Shown here one piece after another: positions 9,079 through 17,605 of a DNA stretch of 64,000 bases (its first letter is position 1; each line of letters starts with the position of its first letter). A program made the translations under genes and the position numbers. The stretch is taken from contig NZ_CP133782.1 in NCBI RefSeq assembly GCF_034351645.1, positions 2,113,001 through 2,177,000 of the forward strand, written 5' to 3'. The DNA is from Pseudomonas sp. DC1.2. GTDB taxonomy: Bacteria; Pseudomonadota; Gammaproteobacteria; Pseudomonadales; Pseudomonadaceae. The notes under the pieces are model-generated. The model was not told the origin of the DNA, ran no database searches, and saw only the letters and a program-made list of their open reading frames with translations.

Positions 9079-9908
9079 AGCTGATCAGTGAAAGTCTCGG
9101 TGTAGCGCGCTCGCAATTGACGGTTCGACTCAACCCAAATGCTCAGGTCGAGCGGCGTCGCCCTGCGCTGGACGATGCCGCACTGGTCGAAGAAATTCAG
9201 GCTGAAGTGAGTGAACTGCCCAGCTACGGGTACCGCCGTGTGTGGGGGTTGCTGCGTCGTCGGCGTGAAAAGCAGAGTCAGGCGCCGATCAACGTCAAGC
9301 GGGTTTATCGCGTCATGCGCGATCATCAGTTGCTGCTGGAGCGACGGATTAAACAACCGGGTGTGGCACGCCGTCACGAAGGCCGAATTGCCGTGGCCAC
9401 CAGCGATACCCGGTGGTGCTCGGACGGGTTTGAGTTTCGCTGTGATGATAACGCCAAGCTGAGCGTGACCTTTGCCCTGGACTGCTGCGACCGCGAAGCC
9501 ATCGGTTGGGTGGCCAGCCCGACCGGGTACAGCGGCGACGATATCCGTGATCTGATGCTGGAGGCGGTGGAAAAACGCTTCGGTGAAGAGGCGCCTGCCA
9601 CCCCGGTGCAATGGCTGAGCGACAATGGCTCGGCCTACATCGCTGAACAGACACGCCAGTTTGCCCGACAGATCGGTTTGCAACCGGTGACCACACCGGT
9701 GCGTAGCCCGCAGAGCAACGGCATGGCCGAGAGCTTCGTCAAAACGATGAAACGCGACTACGTCGCGCACATGCCCAAACCTGACCGGGAAACAGCCTTG
9801 CGTAACCTGACGATTGCCTTTGAGCATTACAACGAGGAGCATCCGCACAGCGCGCTGAAATACCGTTCACCACGGGAGTTTAGGCGTTTGGCAGCGGCAT
9901 CAATTTAA
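9036..9908 (+). CDS. IS2-group transposase OrfB (DDE integrase domain)
   Basis: A 290-residue rve-type catalytic subunit. Visible are the HTH_21 segment ([13 protein letters not shown]), the first catalytic Asp in WCSDGFEF, the second in WLSDNGSAY and the Glu in [16 protein letters not shown], together the DDE triad. IS2 makes its OrfAB fusion at an A6G slip site at this point. Here the corresponding bases are CGAAAATGG, so the run of A is only four long and the same bases supply an ATG (9036) in the orfB frame. Independent initiation or a weak slip are both possible. No stop or frameshift interrupts the gene. Confidence 0.92.
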   Translation: MDCALTLVAGGRPVKLISESLGVARSQLTVRLNPNAQVERRRPALDDAALVEEIQAEVSELPSYGYRRVWGLLRRRREKQSQAPINVKRVYRVMRDHQLLLERRIKQPGVARRHEGRIAVATSDTRWCSDGFEFRCDDNAKLSVTFALDCCDREAIGWVASPTGYSGDDIRDLMLEAVEKRFGEEAPATPVQWLSDNGSAYIAEQTRQFARQIGLQPVTTPVRSPQSNGMAESFVKTMKRDYVAHMPKPDRETALRNLTIAFEHYNEEHPHSALKYRSPREFRRLAAASI

Positions 9909-10265
9909 CGGGGTGCAGGTGTCCGGTTTGATAGGGGCCAGTCCATTCATGACCACTGAACTGCACAACGTGCAGCATCAAATCACCCTTGACGAGTGTC
10001 AGGGTGAAGGGACTTTCCTTGTCGTTATGCATCGACTGCGCTTCTTCCATCAAATACCGGGCGCAGAGGGTACGAAACCGCAGCCCTAAATAGACACTGT
10101 AAATAGACTTTTCAGAATTGCCCTACGCGTGCTGTTGAATATGTCGATTCAACGCGTCGATGGGTTGAGTGGAATTTTTGGTCGATTGCCAACTTTAGGC
10201 CGTATAAACTTGCGCCCTGCGTCGGCCAATAGATGTCTCGGCGCCACAGATCAAGAGAGTGAGTA

Positions 10266-10973
10266 ATGGGCGCACAGTGGAAGGTTAAACACAAAGAAGC
10301 GGCATCCAACGCCAAGGGCAAAATTTTCGGCAAGCTGGTGAAAGAAATCACGATTGCTGCCCGTAACGGTGCCGATGTTGCCACTAACGCACACCTGCGG
10401 CTGGTGGTTGAGCAGGCGAAAAAAGCTTCCATGCCTCGCGAAACCCTGGAACGTGCGATCAAGAAAGGCTCCGGTCAGCTCGGCGAAACCGTGCAATACC
10501 ATCGCGTGACCTATGAAGGCTTCGCCCCCCATCAAGTGCCGCTCATCGTTGAGTGCGTGACTGACAACATCAACCGTACCGTCGCTGAAATCCGCGTGGC
10601 ATTTCGCAAGGGCCAGTTAGGCGCTTCCGGCTCGGTTTCATGGGACTTCAATCACGTGGGCATGATCGAGGCGTCTCCCGACAGCCCTGATGCCGATTCC
10701 GAAATGGCCGCCATCGAAGCCGGCGCCCAGGATTTCGAGCCGGGTGAAGAAGAGGGTACGACGCTGTTCCTGACCGAGCCAGCGGACCTGGATTCGGTGC
10801 AGAAAGCCTTGCCTGAACAAGGTTTCACCGTGTTGTCGGCCAAACTGGGCTACCAGCCGAAGAACCCGGTCAGTGGTTTGAGCGATGAGCAGATGGCTGA
10901 AGTCGAAGCCTTCCTGGAAGGCCTCGATAACCACGATGACGTGCAGGACATGTTCGTCGGGTTGGCGGGTTGA
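10266..10973 (+). CDS. YebC/PmpR family protein (paralogue, YeeN-like)
   Basis: A 235-residue TACO1/YebC-family protein with the characteristic start [27 protein letters not shown], the [24 protein letters not shown] block and YEGFAPH. Family members act as DNA-binding regulators (PmpR) or translation factors that help ribosomes through proline stretches. The first residues differ from the canonical YebC MAGHSKWANIKHRK, marking it as the second, YeeN-like paralogue. The main yebC is expected beside ruvC elsewhere in the genome. A GAGAGTGAG ribosome site precedes ATG 10266. It is a single gene followed by a REP pair. Confidence 0.88.
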   Translation: MGAQWKVKHKEAASNAKGKIFGKLVKEITIAARNGADVATNAHLRLVVEQAKKASMPRETLERAIKKGSGQLGETVQYHRVTYEGFAPHQVPLIVECVTDNINRTVAEIRVAFRKGQLGASGSVSWDFNHVGMIEASPDSPDADSEMAAIEAGAQDFEPGEEEGTTLFLTEPADLDSVQKALPEQGFTVLSAKLGYQPKNPVSGLSDEQMAEVEAFLEGLDNHDDVQDMFVGLAG

Positions 10974-10998
10974 TCTGATTTTTCAGTGATACCGCTGT

Positions 10999-11068
10999 TG
11001 CGAGCAGACTCGCTCCCCATTGGATCTGTGGCGTTCACAAATCCCCTGTGGGGCGAACCTGCTCGCGA
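10999..11068. repeat. REP-type palindrome pair
   Basis: Two inverted copies of the pseudomonad REP motif (GCGAGCAGACTCGCTCCCC and, opposite, TGTGGGGCGAACCTGCTCGC) flank a short spacer, forming a REPIN-like doublet in the intergenic space between yebC-like and kinase genes. Confidence 0.75.
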
Positions 11069-11083
11069 CTGACCGCGAGGCGA

Positions 11084-12397
11084 TCACAGGTTCTCCAGTT
11101 CCCGCACAATTTCGCTAAACCCTGGTCGCGCCAGCACCTGCGCCTGACAGCAACGCTGCTCCAGGTCCTCAAGCGTCAGTCGGTTGTCATCGCTCAGCCC
11201 CGAGTCGATCCGCGCCAGCAGTTCTCCCAGCAGCACACCAAACGCCCGCACTTCGATCCGTTGCAGCGCACGGCTTTCCAGGCTGTCCGAGGTGGCATGG
11301 AACGATGCCGCGCCAAAATCCCCGAGCAAGCAATCGCCGTGCTCGTTCCACAAAATGTTGTGGCCATAGAGGTCGCCGTGGGTAATGCCTTGTTGATGCA
11401 AATGCTCGCCTACCGACGCAATGCCGCTGGCCATGCGCAACGCAACTGGCGCGCTGAACCGGGTGTCGTCGGGGTAAATGTCCCTCGAACACGAGGCCAG
11501 GCTCGGCAAGGCGGCTAAATTGCGATAACTCGGATCGATCAGTTGCATGACCAACCCGGCCTGCGCTTGCGGATGCCCGGTGACTCGCCCTTCGACGCGG
11601 ATCAGGTTGGGGTGAAGGCCGGCGGTGATGCAGGCGTTCATTTCGTGCAGCGGCGAACCATCACTGGTCATTTCGCCTTTATAAAGCTTTACCGCAACCT
11701 GAGTAGCCGCGTGTCCCGGTCGTTGCCACGCGGCGCGATGAATCACCCCGGAAGCGCCTTCGCCCAGTTGCTGTTCCAGGCGCAGCTCTGACCACGGGAT
11801 GCTCGGCGTCGCCTCAAGCGCGGCCGCATCGGCTTCGGTTTCCAGCGGGTTACCGGCATAGGCCAGCCACGTCAGGGCCGGCAGGGTCAGCAGCCATTCA
11901 GGCAGTTCAGTGAAACGGTTGGCGGCGATGCGGATCAGCTCAAGCCGATGGCAATCACGCAGGCTCTCGGGCAGGCGCTGCAAATGGTTACCGGCCAGCA
12001 TCAATTTTTGCAGAAGCGCGCGCTCACCCAGTTCGGTTGGCAACGCTTCGATGCAGTTGTCGGTCAGGATCAACCAGCGCAACAGCGGCGGCAGCGCGGC
12101 CCCCGGCACTCGCGTAATGCCATTGGCTTTGAAGCCGATCATGCTCAGTGCCTGGCATTGGCCCAGGCACACGGGCAGTTCGGTGAACCGGTTGTCCGAG
12201 CAAAATAGAATCCGCAGACGGTTCAGGCGGTGCAGGTCATCCGGCAGACTGCTCAAGGCATTGCCACTGAGGTTAAGCACCTCCAGCGAGTCTGCCAGGT
12301 CGAAAATTTCCCGTGGGAACTCAGTCAGGCCGCAGGCCAGGTCCAGACGGGTGATGCCTTTCAGCTCACCGGCCCGCAGTTGTGCAAGGGTATTCAT
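11084..12397 (-). CDS. Leucine-rich-repeat protein with C-terminal serine/threonine kinase domain
   Basis: A 437-residue two-domain protein. Residues about 15-190 are bacterial-type leucine-rich repeats (LEVLNLSGNALSSLP, LQKLMLAGNHLQRLP and others). Residues about 205-437 form a eukaryotic-like kinase with glycine loop GEGASG (212-217), the VAVKLYK lysine (237), catalytic loop HGDLYGHN (340-347) and DFG (360-362). All key residues are kept, so activity is expected. The loop has HGD in place of the common HRD. Targets are unknown. No membrane segment or signal is seen. The start is ATG 12397; a longer frame to 12529 would overlap the upstream zapE-like gene end and is not family-like. Confidence 0.88.
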   Translation of the reverse strand: MNTLAQLRAGELKGITRLDLACGLTEFPREIFDLADSLEVLNLSGNALSSLPDDLHRLNRLRILFCSDNRFTELPVCLGQCQALSMIGFKANGITRVPGAALPPLLRWLILTDNCIEALPTELGERALLQKLMLAGNHLQRLPESLRDCHRLELIRIAANRFTELPEWLLTLPALTWLAYAGNPLETEADAAALEATPSIPWSELRLEQQLGEGASGVIHRAAWQRPGHAATQVAVKLYKGEMTSDGSPLHEMNACITAGLHPNLIRVEGRVTGHPQAQAGLVMQLIDPSYRNLAALPSLASCSRDIYPDDTRFSAPVALRMASGIASVGEHLHQQGITHGDLYGHNILWNEHGDCLLGDFGAASFHATSDSLESRALQRIEVRAFGVLLGELLARIDSGLSDDNRLTLEDLEQRCCQAQVLARPGFSEIVRELENL

Positions 12398-12525
12398 GAA
12401 CGGATTCGCTATTGATCGAGAGACGGGCGCTGGGCCCTGGAAATGGGCGACATGATAGCTGGAAGTGGCGGTGCAGGTCAGGCCACCTTCGCGAGGAGGC
12501 TCGGCCCAACCCGCAAATCTATCGG

Positions 12526-13689
12526 TCAAACATGTTCTCTGAACGCCACCAACTGCCCCAAACGACTGCGCGTGCGCGCCAAGTCAATGGCATCCCCCTC
12601 CAGACTCTCACGCAACGAACACTGCCCCAGCAGTACCACGTGCTTGTCCTGATCGTACAAAACGTCGATCAGGTTGATAAACCGCTGCTGCGCCGCGATC
12701 GAGCATTCTCTCAGGCTGGGCAGTTCATCGATGATCCAATGATCGAAATGCCGGCACAGTTCCAGATAATCCATGACCGCCGTGGGTTGGTCGCACAGAT
12801 CGCTGAAGGTAAAACCGACGGTTCGCCCTTCGCAGTGCTGGGCTCGCAGTTGCCGTGTGCCGACCGGCAACGTCAGGGGGGAACTTCTTTCAGGCAGTTT
12901 CAACGCCTGGCGCTGGGCTTGCGTCGCTGGCCAGACGTAATGCCCCTGGGTAAACACCTGCTGAGTGTGGCTCCGTACCTGGCCGCGATAATCATGAGGA
13001 CCGCCGACTTCCATGACCTGCATGCGTGCGTTGATCAGGTCGATCACCGGTTTGAAACGTGCGTGGTAGAGAGGGTTGGGCAGCAAGTCTTGCGGTGGGT
13101 AGTTGGAGGTGACCAGGAGCAGCATTCCACGGCGGAACAGCGCCTTGAACAGCCGGGTGATCAGCATCGCATCACCAATGTCGTGGACGTGAAACTCGTC
13201 GAAACACAGCACCCGACAATCTTGCAGCAGCTCATCCAGGGTGCTCGCCAAGGCATCGGGATGGTCGCGATGGGTAAACATACCCTGGTGCAATTGCGCG
13301 AAAAACTCATGAAAATGCAGGCGCTGTTTTTGCGCGAGGGGGATGGCCTGGAAAAAACCGTCCAGCAGCCAACTTTTGCCGCGACCGACAGCGCCGTGCA
13401 GGTATAAGCCGGGCAGGGTTTTCACCGAAGTACCGAGCAGTGCCGTCGCATACTGGTCCATGGACTCGATCACCCGCTGCTGGCTATGACTGAGGGTGTA
13501 GCCCTGGGTGAGTGCCTTGTGGTGAAAGTAGTCGTGGATCACCCGCTGGTGGCCGGCCCCGTTGTCAGCCGGTGCAAAAGCTTTGCCCAACAAACGACGC
13601 AGTGCGGGCCAGCGTGGTGTGAGTCGCGAGCGTATTGGCGGTCGAGCGGCCACGATAATGTCACCCCTGGGTTCTGCAGGCCGGCTCAC
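12526..13689 (-). CDS. ZapE/AFG1-like ATPase
   Basis: A 387-residue AAA-type P-loop ATPase of the AFG1/ZapE family, which in E. coli is a Z-ring-associated division protein and in mitochondria supports protein quality control. Walker A is GAVGRGKS (99-106), Walker B is VLCFDEFHVHD, and the sensor segment is LLVTSNYPPQDLLPN. A GTG at 13689 opens the frame. A second GTG at 13653 has AGGGG 10 bases upstream and is an equally good start, giving 375 residues. Pseudomonads commonly carry a canonical zapE near the sspB/cytochrome bc1 region, so this is probably a second copy; its division role is not established. It ends 128 bases before the kinase gene. Confidence 0.85.
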   Translation of the reverse strand: MSRPAEPRGDIIVAARPPIRSRLTPRWPALRRLLGKAFAPADNGAGHQRVIHDYFHHKALTQGYTLSHSQQRVIESMDQYATALLGTSVKTLPGLYLHGAVGRGKSWLLDGFFQAIPLAQKQRLHFHEFFAQLHQGMFTHRDHPDALASTLDELLQDCRVLCFDEFHVHDIGDAMLITRLFKALFRRGMLLLVTSNYPPQDLLPNPLYHARFKPVIDLINARMQVMEVGGPHDYRGQVRSHTQQVFTQGHYVWPATQAQRQALKLPERSSPLTLPVGTRQLRAQHCEGRTVGFTFSDLCDQPTAVMDYLELCRHFDHWIIDELPSLRECSIAAQQRFINLIDVLYDQDKHVVLLGQCSLRESLEGDAIDLARTRSRLGQLVAFREHV

Positions 13690-13939
13690 TGAGCAGCGGC
13701 GGTGTAGTTTAACCAGATGAGGAATTACCCTACAACTTGTGCTGACTTAGCCAAGGGACGTCCGACGTGAATCGGCTGTCGATACCGTTTTTTTCCGTCG
13801 CTGCGCCGGCAATTTTCCAGCCACTCGATGCAAGCGCCTCCACGTTGAAGGATCCAACCGTCGCGCAGTGCGCGGCGTTGGCGTTTGATCGCCTTGCGGG
13901 AGCGAGCGAGCCCGTTCCCATAGGCGGTTATTGATATGC

Positions 13940-14986
13940 CTAGCGCTCGATACTGCGATTCCATCGCGCGTTCCACGCTGGACGCTGTTCATTCACCTGG
14001 TCCCAGTCAATCGCAATCGCGGTCTCCAGGTATTGCTGCATCGCCTGAACCTGGCCGCGCGTTTTGGCGGTAGTCGGGGTGTTGGGGTTGGACGGGATCT
14101 GGTCGCCATCCTCAAGCGCAGCGGCTTGGGCGTCTGGTGTCAGCAGGAACGCTGCGAGTTTCTGCGCCAGTTCCGGCTGAGTGTTGTTGGCGATCGCACA
14201 TTCTGCGACGTTGAGCACCACGGCGCCTTCCTTCGGTTGCGCGTACTCCACGGGCATGCCTTTGAGTTTCAGCGCTGTTACCTGAGTGGGCGTCAACGGG
14301 AACAGGGCGGCTTCGTCGGTCTGGAGCATTTCGGAAATCTTCGCCGAGCTCGGGATGTACTCAAGCACATTTCGTCCCACGGTGTTCGGCCACGCCTTGA
14401 AACCCGGTTCGACGTCGGTTTCGCTGCCGCCCTGAATCCTGTTGAACATCAGGAAACCATGCAGGCCGAACGTCGAGGAGGCCATCGATTGGAATACCAC
14501 TTTGTCCTTGAAGCGCGGGTCGGCCATGTCCATCCACGACGTCGGCGCTGCCCAGCCTTTTTCCTTGAACAGCCGTGTATTGTAGGCCAGCCCCGTGACC
14601 CCGAGGCTGACCGCCACGGCCTGCTCCTTGATGCGGCCCTTGGCCGGAATTTGCGCCAGGGTCGGGCTGTCTTCGAGTTTGTCGCACAGGCCCATGGAGA
14701 TGGCGCGGTACATGATGCCGTCGTCGAGGAATATCACGTGTAGCTGTGGGTTGCCCTTGCTGGCCTGGACCTTGGCCAGAATGTCGGCGGAGGTCCCCGG
14801 CACAATCACCACTTTGACGTTGTTGGCCTTCTCGAAAACCGGCAGCACCTTATCGGCGTAAAGCCGCTCCATGGTTCCGCCGTTCATGCCCAGATAAAGC
14901 GTCGGTTCGGCCTGCGCCTGTGTGATCGTGAGTAGGGCGCCCAAGCAGGACAGTCCGAGCAGTGCAGTGCGTTTGACGTTATTCAT
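13940..14986 (-). CDS. ABC transporter periplasmic substrate-binding protein (PotF/PotD-like)
   Basis: A 348-residue precursor with a signal peptide cleaved near TQAQAEP, then the extracellular solute-binding fold of the spermidine/putrescine and iron-type cluster. It is the last gene of a seven-gene minus-strand operon that also encodes two permeases, an ATPase and a three-subunit FAD/[2Fe-2S] dehydrogenase, so it should bind the compound that enzyme oxidises. The ligand cannot be named from sequence; amines, opines or cyclic imino acids are plausible given the enzyme type. Spacing to the upstream FAD gene is 18 bases, consistent with cotranscription. The start ATG 14986 is clear. Confidence 0.85.
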   Translation of the reverse strand: MNNVKRTALLGLSCLGALLTITQAQAEPTLYLGMNGGTMERLYADKVLPVFEKANNVKVVIVPGTSADILAKVQASKGNPQLHVIFLDDGIMYRAISMGLCDKLEDSPTLAQIPAKGRIKEQAVAVSLGVTGLAYNTRLFKEKGWAAPTSWMDMADPRFKDKVVFQSMASSTFGLHGFLMFNRIQGGSETDVEPGFKAWPNTVGRNVLEYIPSSAKISEMLQTDEAALFPLTPTQVTALKLKGMPVEYAQPKEGAVVLNVAECAIANNTQPELAQKLAAFLLTPDAQAAALEDGDQIPSNPNTPTTAKTRGQVQAMQQYLETAIAIDWDQVNEQRPAWNARWNRSIER

Positions 14987-15004
14987 TGGCGCAACCTTCC
15001 TCTA

Positions 15005-16120
15005 TCAAGCAACGGAGATGGAGTGAAACCGGGTGATGGAAAATGCATCCAGCGACGTCTTGGCGGCGCCGCTGCAGATGATCTCGGTGAGGGCCTGGCC
15101 CACCGCTGGGCCGATCTGAAAACCGGCGCCGGCGAAGCCAAACCCATGTAGCAAACCGGGTTGGGTGCCGCTATGCCCGATCACCGGTTGGCGATCAGGC
15201 AGATAACCTTCGGTGCCGCTCCAGGTACGAATTGCTTGCGCACCCTGAAGAAACGGATAGAGCTCGACCGCTTGCCGCAGGACGTCGAGTACCGCGTGTT
15301 GACCGGGTCGGGCGCGGGTTTCGTCGAGGGCAAAGCCCTGGCCGCCGCCGAGTATGCAGTTACCGCGGCTGACCTGGCGGGCATAGATGCCACCGCCCTC
15401 GACGCCGGTGCTGGCGTTCATCACCTGAGGTAACGGTTCGGTGACGAGCATTGCTGGATGCCCTGCGTGCATCGGCACCGCTTCGCCAAACTGAGCGGCG
15501 AGGTTGCCGGCCCAGGCGCCGGCGCAATTCAATAGCCAGGGTGAGCGAAGTTTGAGGCCGGTTTGAGTGCTGACGTGAAAGCGCTGGCCGTCGTGCTCCA
15601 CCGCCGTTACCGCGCATTGCTCATGGACTTGCGTACCGTGGCGCCGCGCCGCTTGGGCAAACGCCGTGGATACCAATCGCGGGTTGGCGTGGCCGTCGTC
15701 GGGGCAGAACGACGCGCCCACCGCCACTTCACCGACCCACGGGAATTGGGCGCGTAACTGATCACGATCCAGAATCTGCAACGCCAGGCCGAAGCCCTGA
15801 CTGCTGGCGGCGTAGTTCTCTAAAGCCCGCAGGTCGTCGAAGCTGCGGGCCAGTTTCAGGTGGCCGCTGCGCTGGTATTCGCCGTCGATACCGATTAACT
15901 GCGGCAGCTGTCCCCACATCTCGTGAGCCTGTTGCGACAGCGGCAGTTGGCACAGCGGTCGGCCCTGACGGCGCACGCCGCCGTAGTTCACGCCGCTGGA
16001 GTGGGAACCGCAAAAGTCCCGTTCCAGTAACGCCACGCGGCGGCCGGCCTTACTCAGAAACAGTGCGGCCGAGGCGCCGACAATCCCGCCGCCAATGATG
16101 ATTGCATCGACGTCGATCAT
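15005..16120 (-). CDS. FAD-dependent amine/imino-acid dehydrogenase subunit (HcnC / DAO family)
   Basis: A 371-residue flavoprotein of the D-amino-acid oxidase family. The dinucleotide-binding motif is IIGGGIVGASAALFLSKAG at the N-terminus, followed by the SSGVNYGGVRRQ segment where related enzymes hold FAD, and the C-terminal GFAGAGFQIGPAVG. In HcnABC, octopine/nopaline oxidases and D-hydroxyproline dehydrogenase this is the substrate-oxidising beta subunit. ATG 16120 overlaps the TGA of the upstream alpha-subunit gene (ATGA), showing translational coupling. A much longer frame reaching 16303 would run through that gene and is rejected. The reaction is probably dehydrogenation of a secondary or alpha-amine to an imine; the substrate is unknown. 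Confidence 0.88.
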   Translation of the reverse strand: MIDVDAIIIGGGIVGASAALFLSKAGRRVALLERDFCGSHSSGVNYGGVRRQGRPLCQLPLSQQAHEMWGQLPQLIGIDGEYQRSGHLKLARSFDDLRALENYAASSQGFGLALQILDRDQLRAQFPWVGEVAVGASFCPDDGHANPRLVSTAFAQAARRHGTQVHEQCAVTAVEHDGQRFHVSTQTGLKLRSPWLLNCAGAWAGNLAAQFGEAVPMHAGHPAMLVTEPLPQVMNASTGVEGGGIYARQVSRGNCILGGGQGFALDETRARPGQHAVLDVLRQAVELYPFLQGAQAIRTWSGTEGYLPDRQPVIGHSGTQPGLLHGFGFAGAGFQIGPAVGQALTEIICSGAAKTSLDAFSITRFHSISVA

Positions 16121-17472
16121 GGCTCGACCTCCAGGCCAAACGGCAGGGGTTTGATCGGTGATTGAGCGCGCAACCGACCGATATCCGACACGGCGCGCTG
16201 GCTTTCGCAGGCAATGATTTCTGCCGCTGCTGCACCGCACATTCGGCCTTGGCAGCGACCCATGCCGACCCGGCAATGCGCCTTGACCCGGTTGATTTCC
16301 CAATGCCCTTCGCGCACCACCTGGCGGATATCGCCGGCCCGCACTTCTTCGCAGCGGCAGACAATCACGTTATCGGGGGTGTGGGCGACCCAGTCTTCGG
16401 GAAAAGCAAAGGCTTGCTCCAGCCCTTCACGGAACCTGCCGATCCGCTCCAGTGATTGTTCTAGCGCTACGGTACGCGCTGTCGGGATCAGGCAACCGCT
16501 GTCTTCGAGCAGGGCCAGCGCCGCGCGCTGACCGGCCATTTCGGCAGCATCAGCGCCCATGATCCCGGCGCCATCACCGGCCAGGTAAACCTCGGCGACA
16601 CTGCTGCGACCGGCGCGGTCACGTAGCGGTAGCCAGGCGCGGTTGAGCGGGTTCCAGGCGAACTCACAGCCGAGCAGATCGGCGAGCTGGGTTTCGCTGC
16701 GCAGGCCATGGGCGAAAGCGACGGCGTCGCAGTCGATTTGATGTGGGCCTTTTGCGTTGCGCCAGTGCAGCGATTGCACGCGCTGTTCGCCGTTGACCTG
16801 AGTCAGGCTGGCCCCCTGGTGTACCGCGATGCCGTGGGCGGTTAGCCAACTGCGGTAATAAATGCCTTTGGCCAGTGTCGCCGGTTGCGCCAGCAAGTTT
16901 GGCAAGGCGCGGGCCTGAGTGCTGAAGGGCGAGCTGTCGAGCACCGCCACAACCTTCGCCCCAGCCTTAGCGTATTGATACGCCACTAGGTACAGCAAGG
17001 GGCCGCTGCCGGCGAACACCACTCGCTCACCAATCGCGCAGCCCTGGAACTTCAACGCAATTTGCGCCGCGCCAAGGCTATAAACCCCCGGCAAGGTCCA
17101 GCCCGGCACCGGCAGAACCCGGTCCGTGGCGCCAGTGGCAACGATCACCCTGGAGAACGCCAGCCGTGCAGCGCGGCCATCCTGCAAGGTGTCGAGGGCG
17201 GCGGCCTCTGCGTTCCACACCAGCGTTTCGGGGCGGTAGTCGAGCTGTTCGCGCAGTCCGTCGAGCGTCTGATGAATCGCGCTGGCCTTGCGCGCTTCGA
17301 AGCCATACAGCGTGGCCGCTGAACGCTTGAAGTGTGCCGGTTGTCGCCGATAAACCTGGCCGCCACCGCGCGCGGCTTCGTCCAGCAAAATAGGCCGCAC
17401 GCCGTGCGCCACCAGCGTCTGCGCGGCACGGATCCCGGCAGGTCCGGCGCCAACGATGATCACCGAACTCAT
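16117..17472 (-). CDS. FAD/NAD(P)-binding oxidoreductase subunit with C-terminal [2Fe-2S] region (HcnB / OoxA-like)
   Basis: A 451-residue protein with an N-terminal FAD Rossmann motif (IIVGAGPAGIRAAQ), a second nucleotide-binding motif (FAGSGPLLYLVAYQYAKAG) and a C-terminal BFD-type cysteine region (CRCEE...HCRVGMGRCQGRMCG). This is the alpha subunit architecture of hydrogen cyanide synthase, octopine oxidase and D-hydroxyproline dehydrogenase, where it carries electrons from the substrate-oxidising subunit toward the respiratory chain. ATG 17472 is preferred to GTG 17481, though neither has a strong ribosome site. The stop overlaps the next start by four bases. A REP pair separates it from the small ferredoxin-like subunit upstream. 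Confidence 0.87.
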   Translation of the reverse strand: MSSVIIVGAGPAGIRAAQTLVAHGVRPILLDEAARGGGQVYRRQPAHFKRSAATLYGFEARKASAIHQTLDGLREQLDYRPETLVWNAEAAALDTLQDGRAARLAFSRVIVATGATDRVLPVPGWTLPGVYSLGAAQIALKFQGCAIGERVVFAGSGPLLYLVAYQYAKAGAKVVAVLDSSPFSTQARALPNLLAQPATLAKGIYYRSWLTAHGIAVHQGASLTQVNGEQRVQSLHWRNAKGPHQIDCDAVAFAHGLRSETQLADLLGCEFAWNPLNRAWLPLRDRAGRSSVAEVYLAGDGAGIMGADAAEMAGQRAALALLEDSGCLIPTARTVALEQSLERIGRFREGLEQAFAFPEDWVAHTPDNVIVCRCEEVRAGDIRQVVREGHWEINRVKAHCRVGMGRCQGRMCGAAAAEIIACESQRAVSDIGRLRAQSPIKPLPFGLEVEP

Positions 17473-17493
17473 ACCCCGCACCCGGTGAAAGTT

Positions 17494-17575
17494 AGCCTGC
17501 TCGCGAGGGCGGCGGCACAGCCAACAGCGGTGGCGGCAGGCAGGCTGCTATCGTGAGCAGGCTCGCTTGCACAAG
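17494..17575. repeat. REP-type palindrome pair inside an operon
   Basis: Opposed REP-like motifs (GCCTGCTCGCGAGGGC and GAGCAGGCTCGCTTGC) lie between the [2Fe-2S] subunit and alpha subunit genes. REP pairs at such sites can form stem-loops that alter the relative stability of the two parts of a polycistronic message. Confidence 0.7.
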
Positions 17576-17605
17576 GGATCCAGGGTTGGCAGGTCGATAG
17601 GGTAT

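Larger units (their letters stand above)
8622..9945 (+). mobile_element. IS3-family, IS2-group insertion sequence
   Basis: A complete 1324-bp element. Its ends are imperfect inverted repeats beginning TGGAC and sharing GCCCCT and GGACACC blocks (left TGGACGAGCCCCCTGAAAGA; right, reversed, TGGACTGGCCCCTATCAAAC). The ends and the two overlapping frames match the layout of IS2. Flanks are a perfect 5-bp direct repeat TTCAT, the duplication size typical of IS2. Both transposase frames are intact, so the copy looks recent and possibly active. It is inserted in vgrG, opposite to the gene direction. Confidence 0.95.
8617..9950. repeat. Target-site duplication TTCAT flanking the IS
   Basis: TTCAT at 8617-8621 is repeated exactly at 9946-9950, immediately outside the inverted repeats. 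Removing one copy and the IS restores the vgrG reading frame. Confidence 0.95.
7276..10050 (-). pseudogene. vgrG/tssI (type VI secretion spike), interrupted by an IS element
   Basis: The gene consists of a 3' part (7276-8621) and a 5' part (9951 to about 10050) split by an insertion sequence. Joining them across a single TTCAT copy restores one frame of about 481 residues, beginning MEEAQSMHNDKESPF and passing through FTLTLVKGD, FSGHEGLNRPYRFDIEV and the Gp27/Gp44-like VgrG core to the Gp5/OB-like region (GRIQVSLWPN, DSDPDRPVLC). VgrG trimers form the tip of the type VI needle. The restored length is short for VgrG and ends soon after the OB-like part, so it may always have been a small orphan VgrG. 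The insertion lies at about codon 35, so only an N-terminal stub or a start inside the IS could be made. The exact start (10050 or 10032) has no strong ribosome site. No other type VI genes are near. Confidence 0.9.

Noticed and set aside
8622..9945. Possibility that vgrG naturally starts at 8802 inside the IS
   Set aside because: The inverted repeats, target duplication and perfect restoration of the VgrG N-terminus from the far side show that this N-terminus is IS sequence.
13725..13976. An 83-codon minus-strand frame in the gap after the ABC binding protein
   Set aside because: It overlaps the 3' end of the binding-protein gene, has no recognisable family and no ribosome site. The 250-base gap 13690-13939 is left without a gene.
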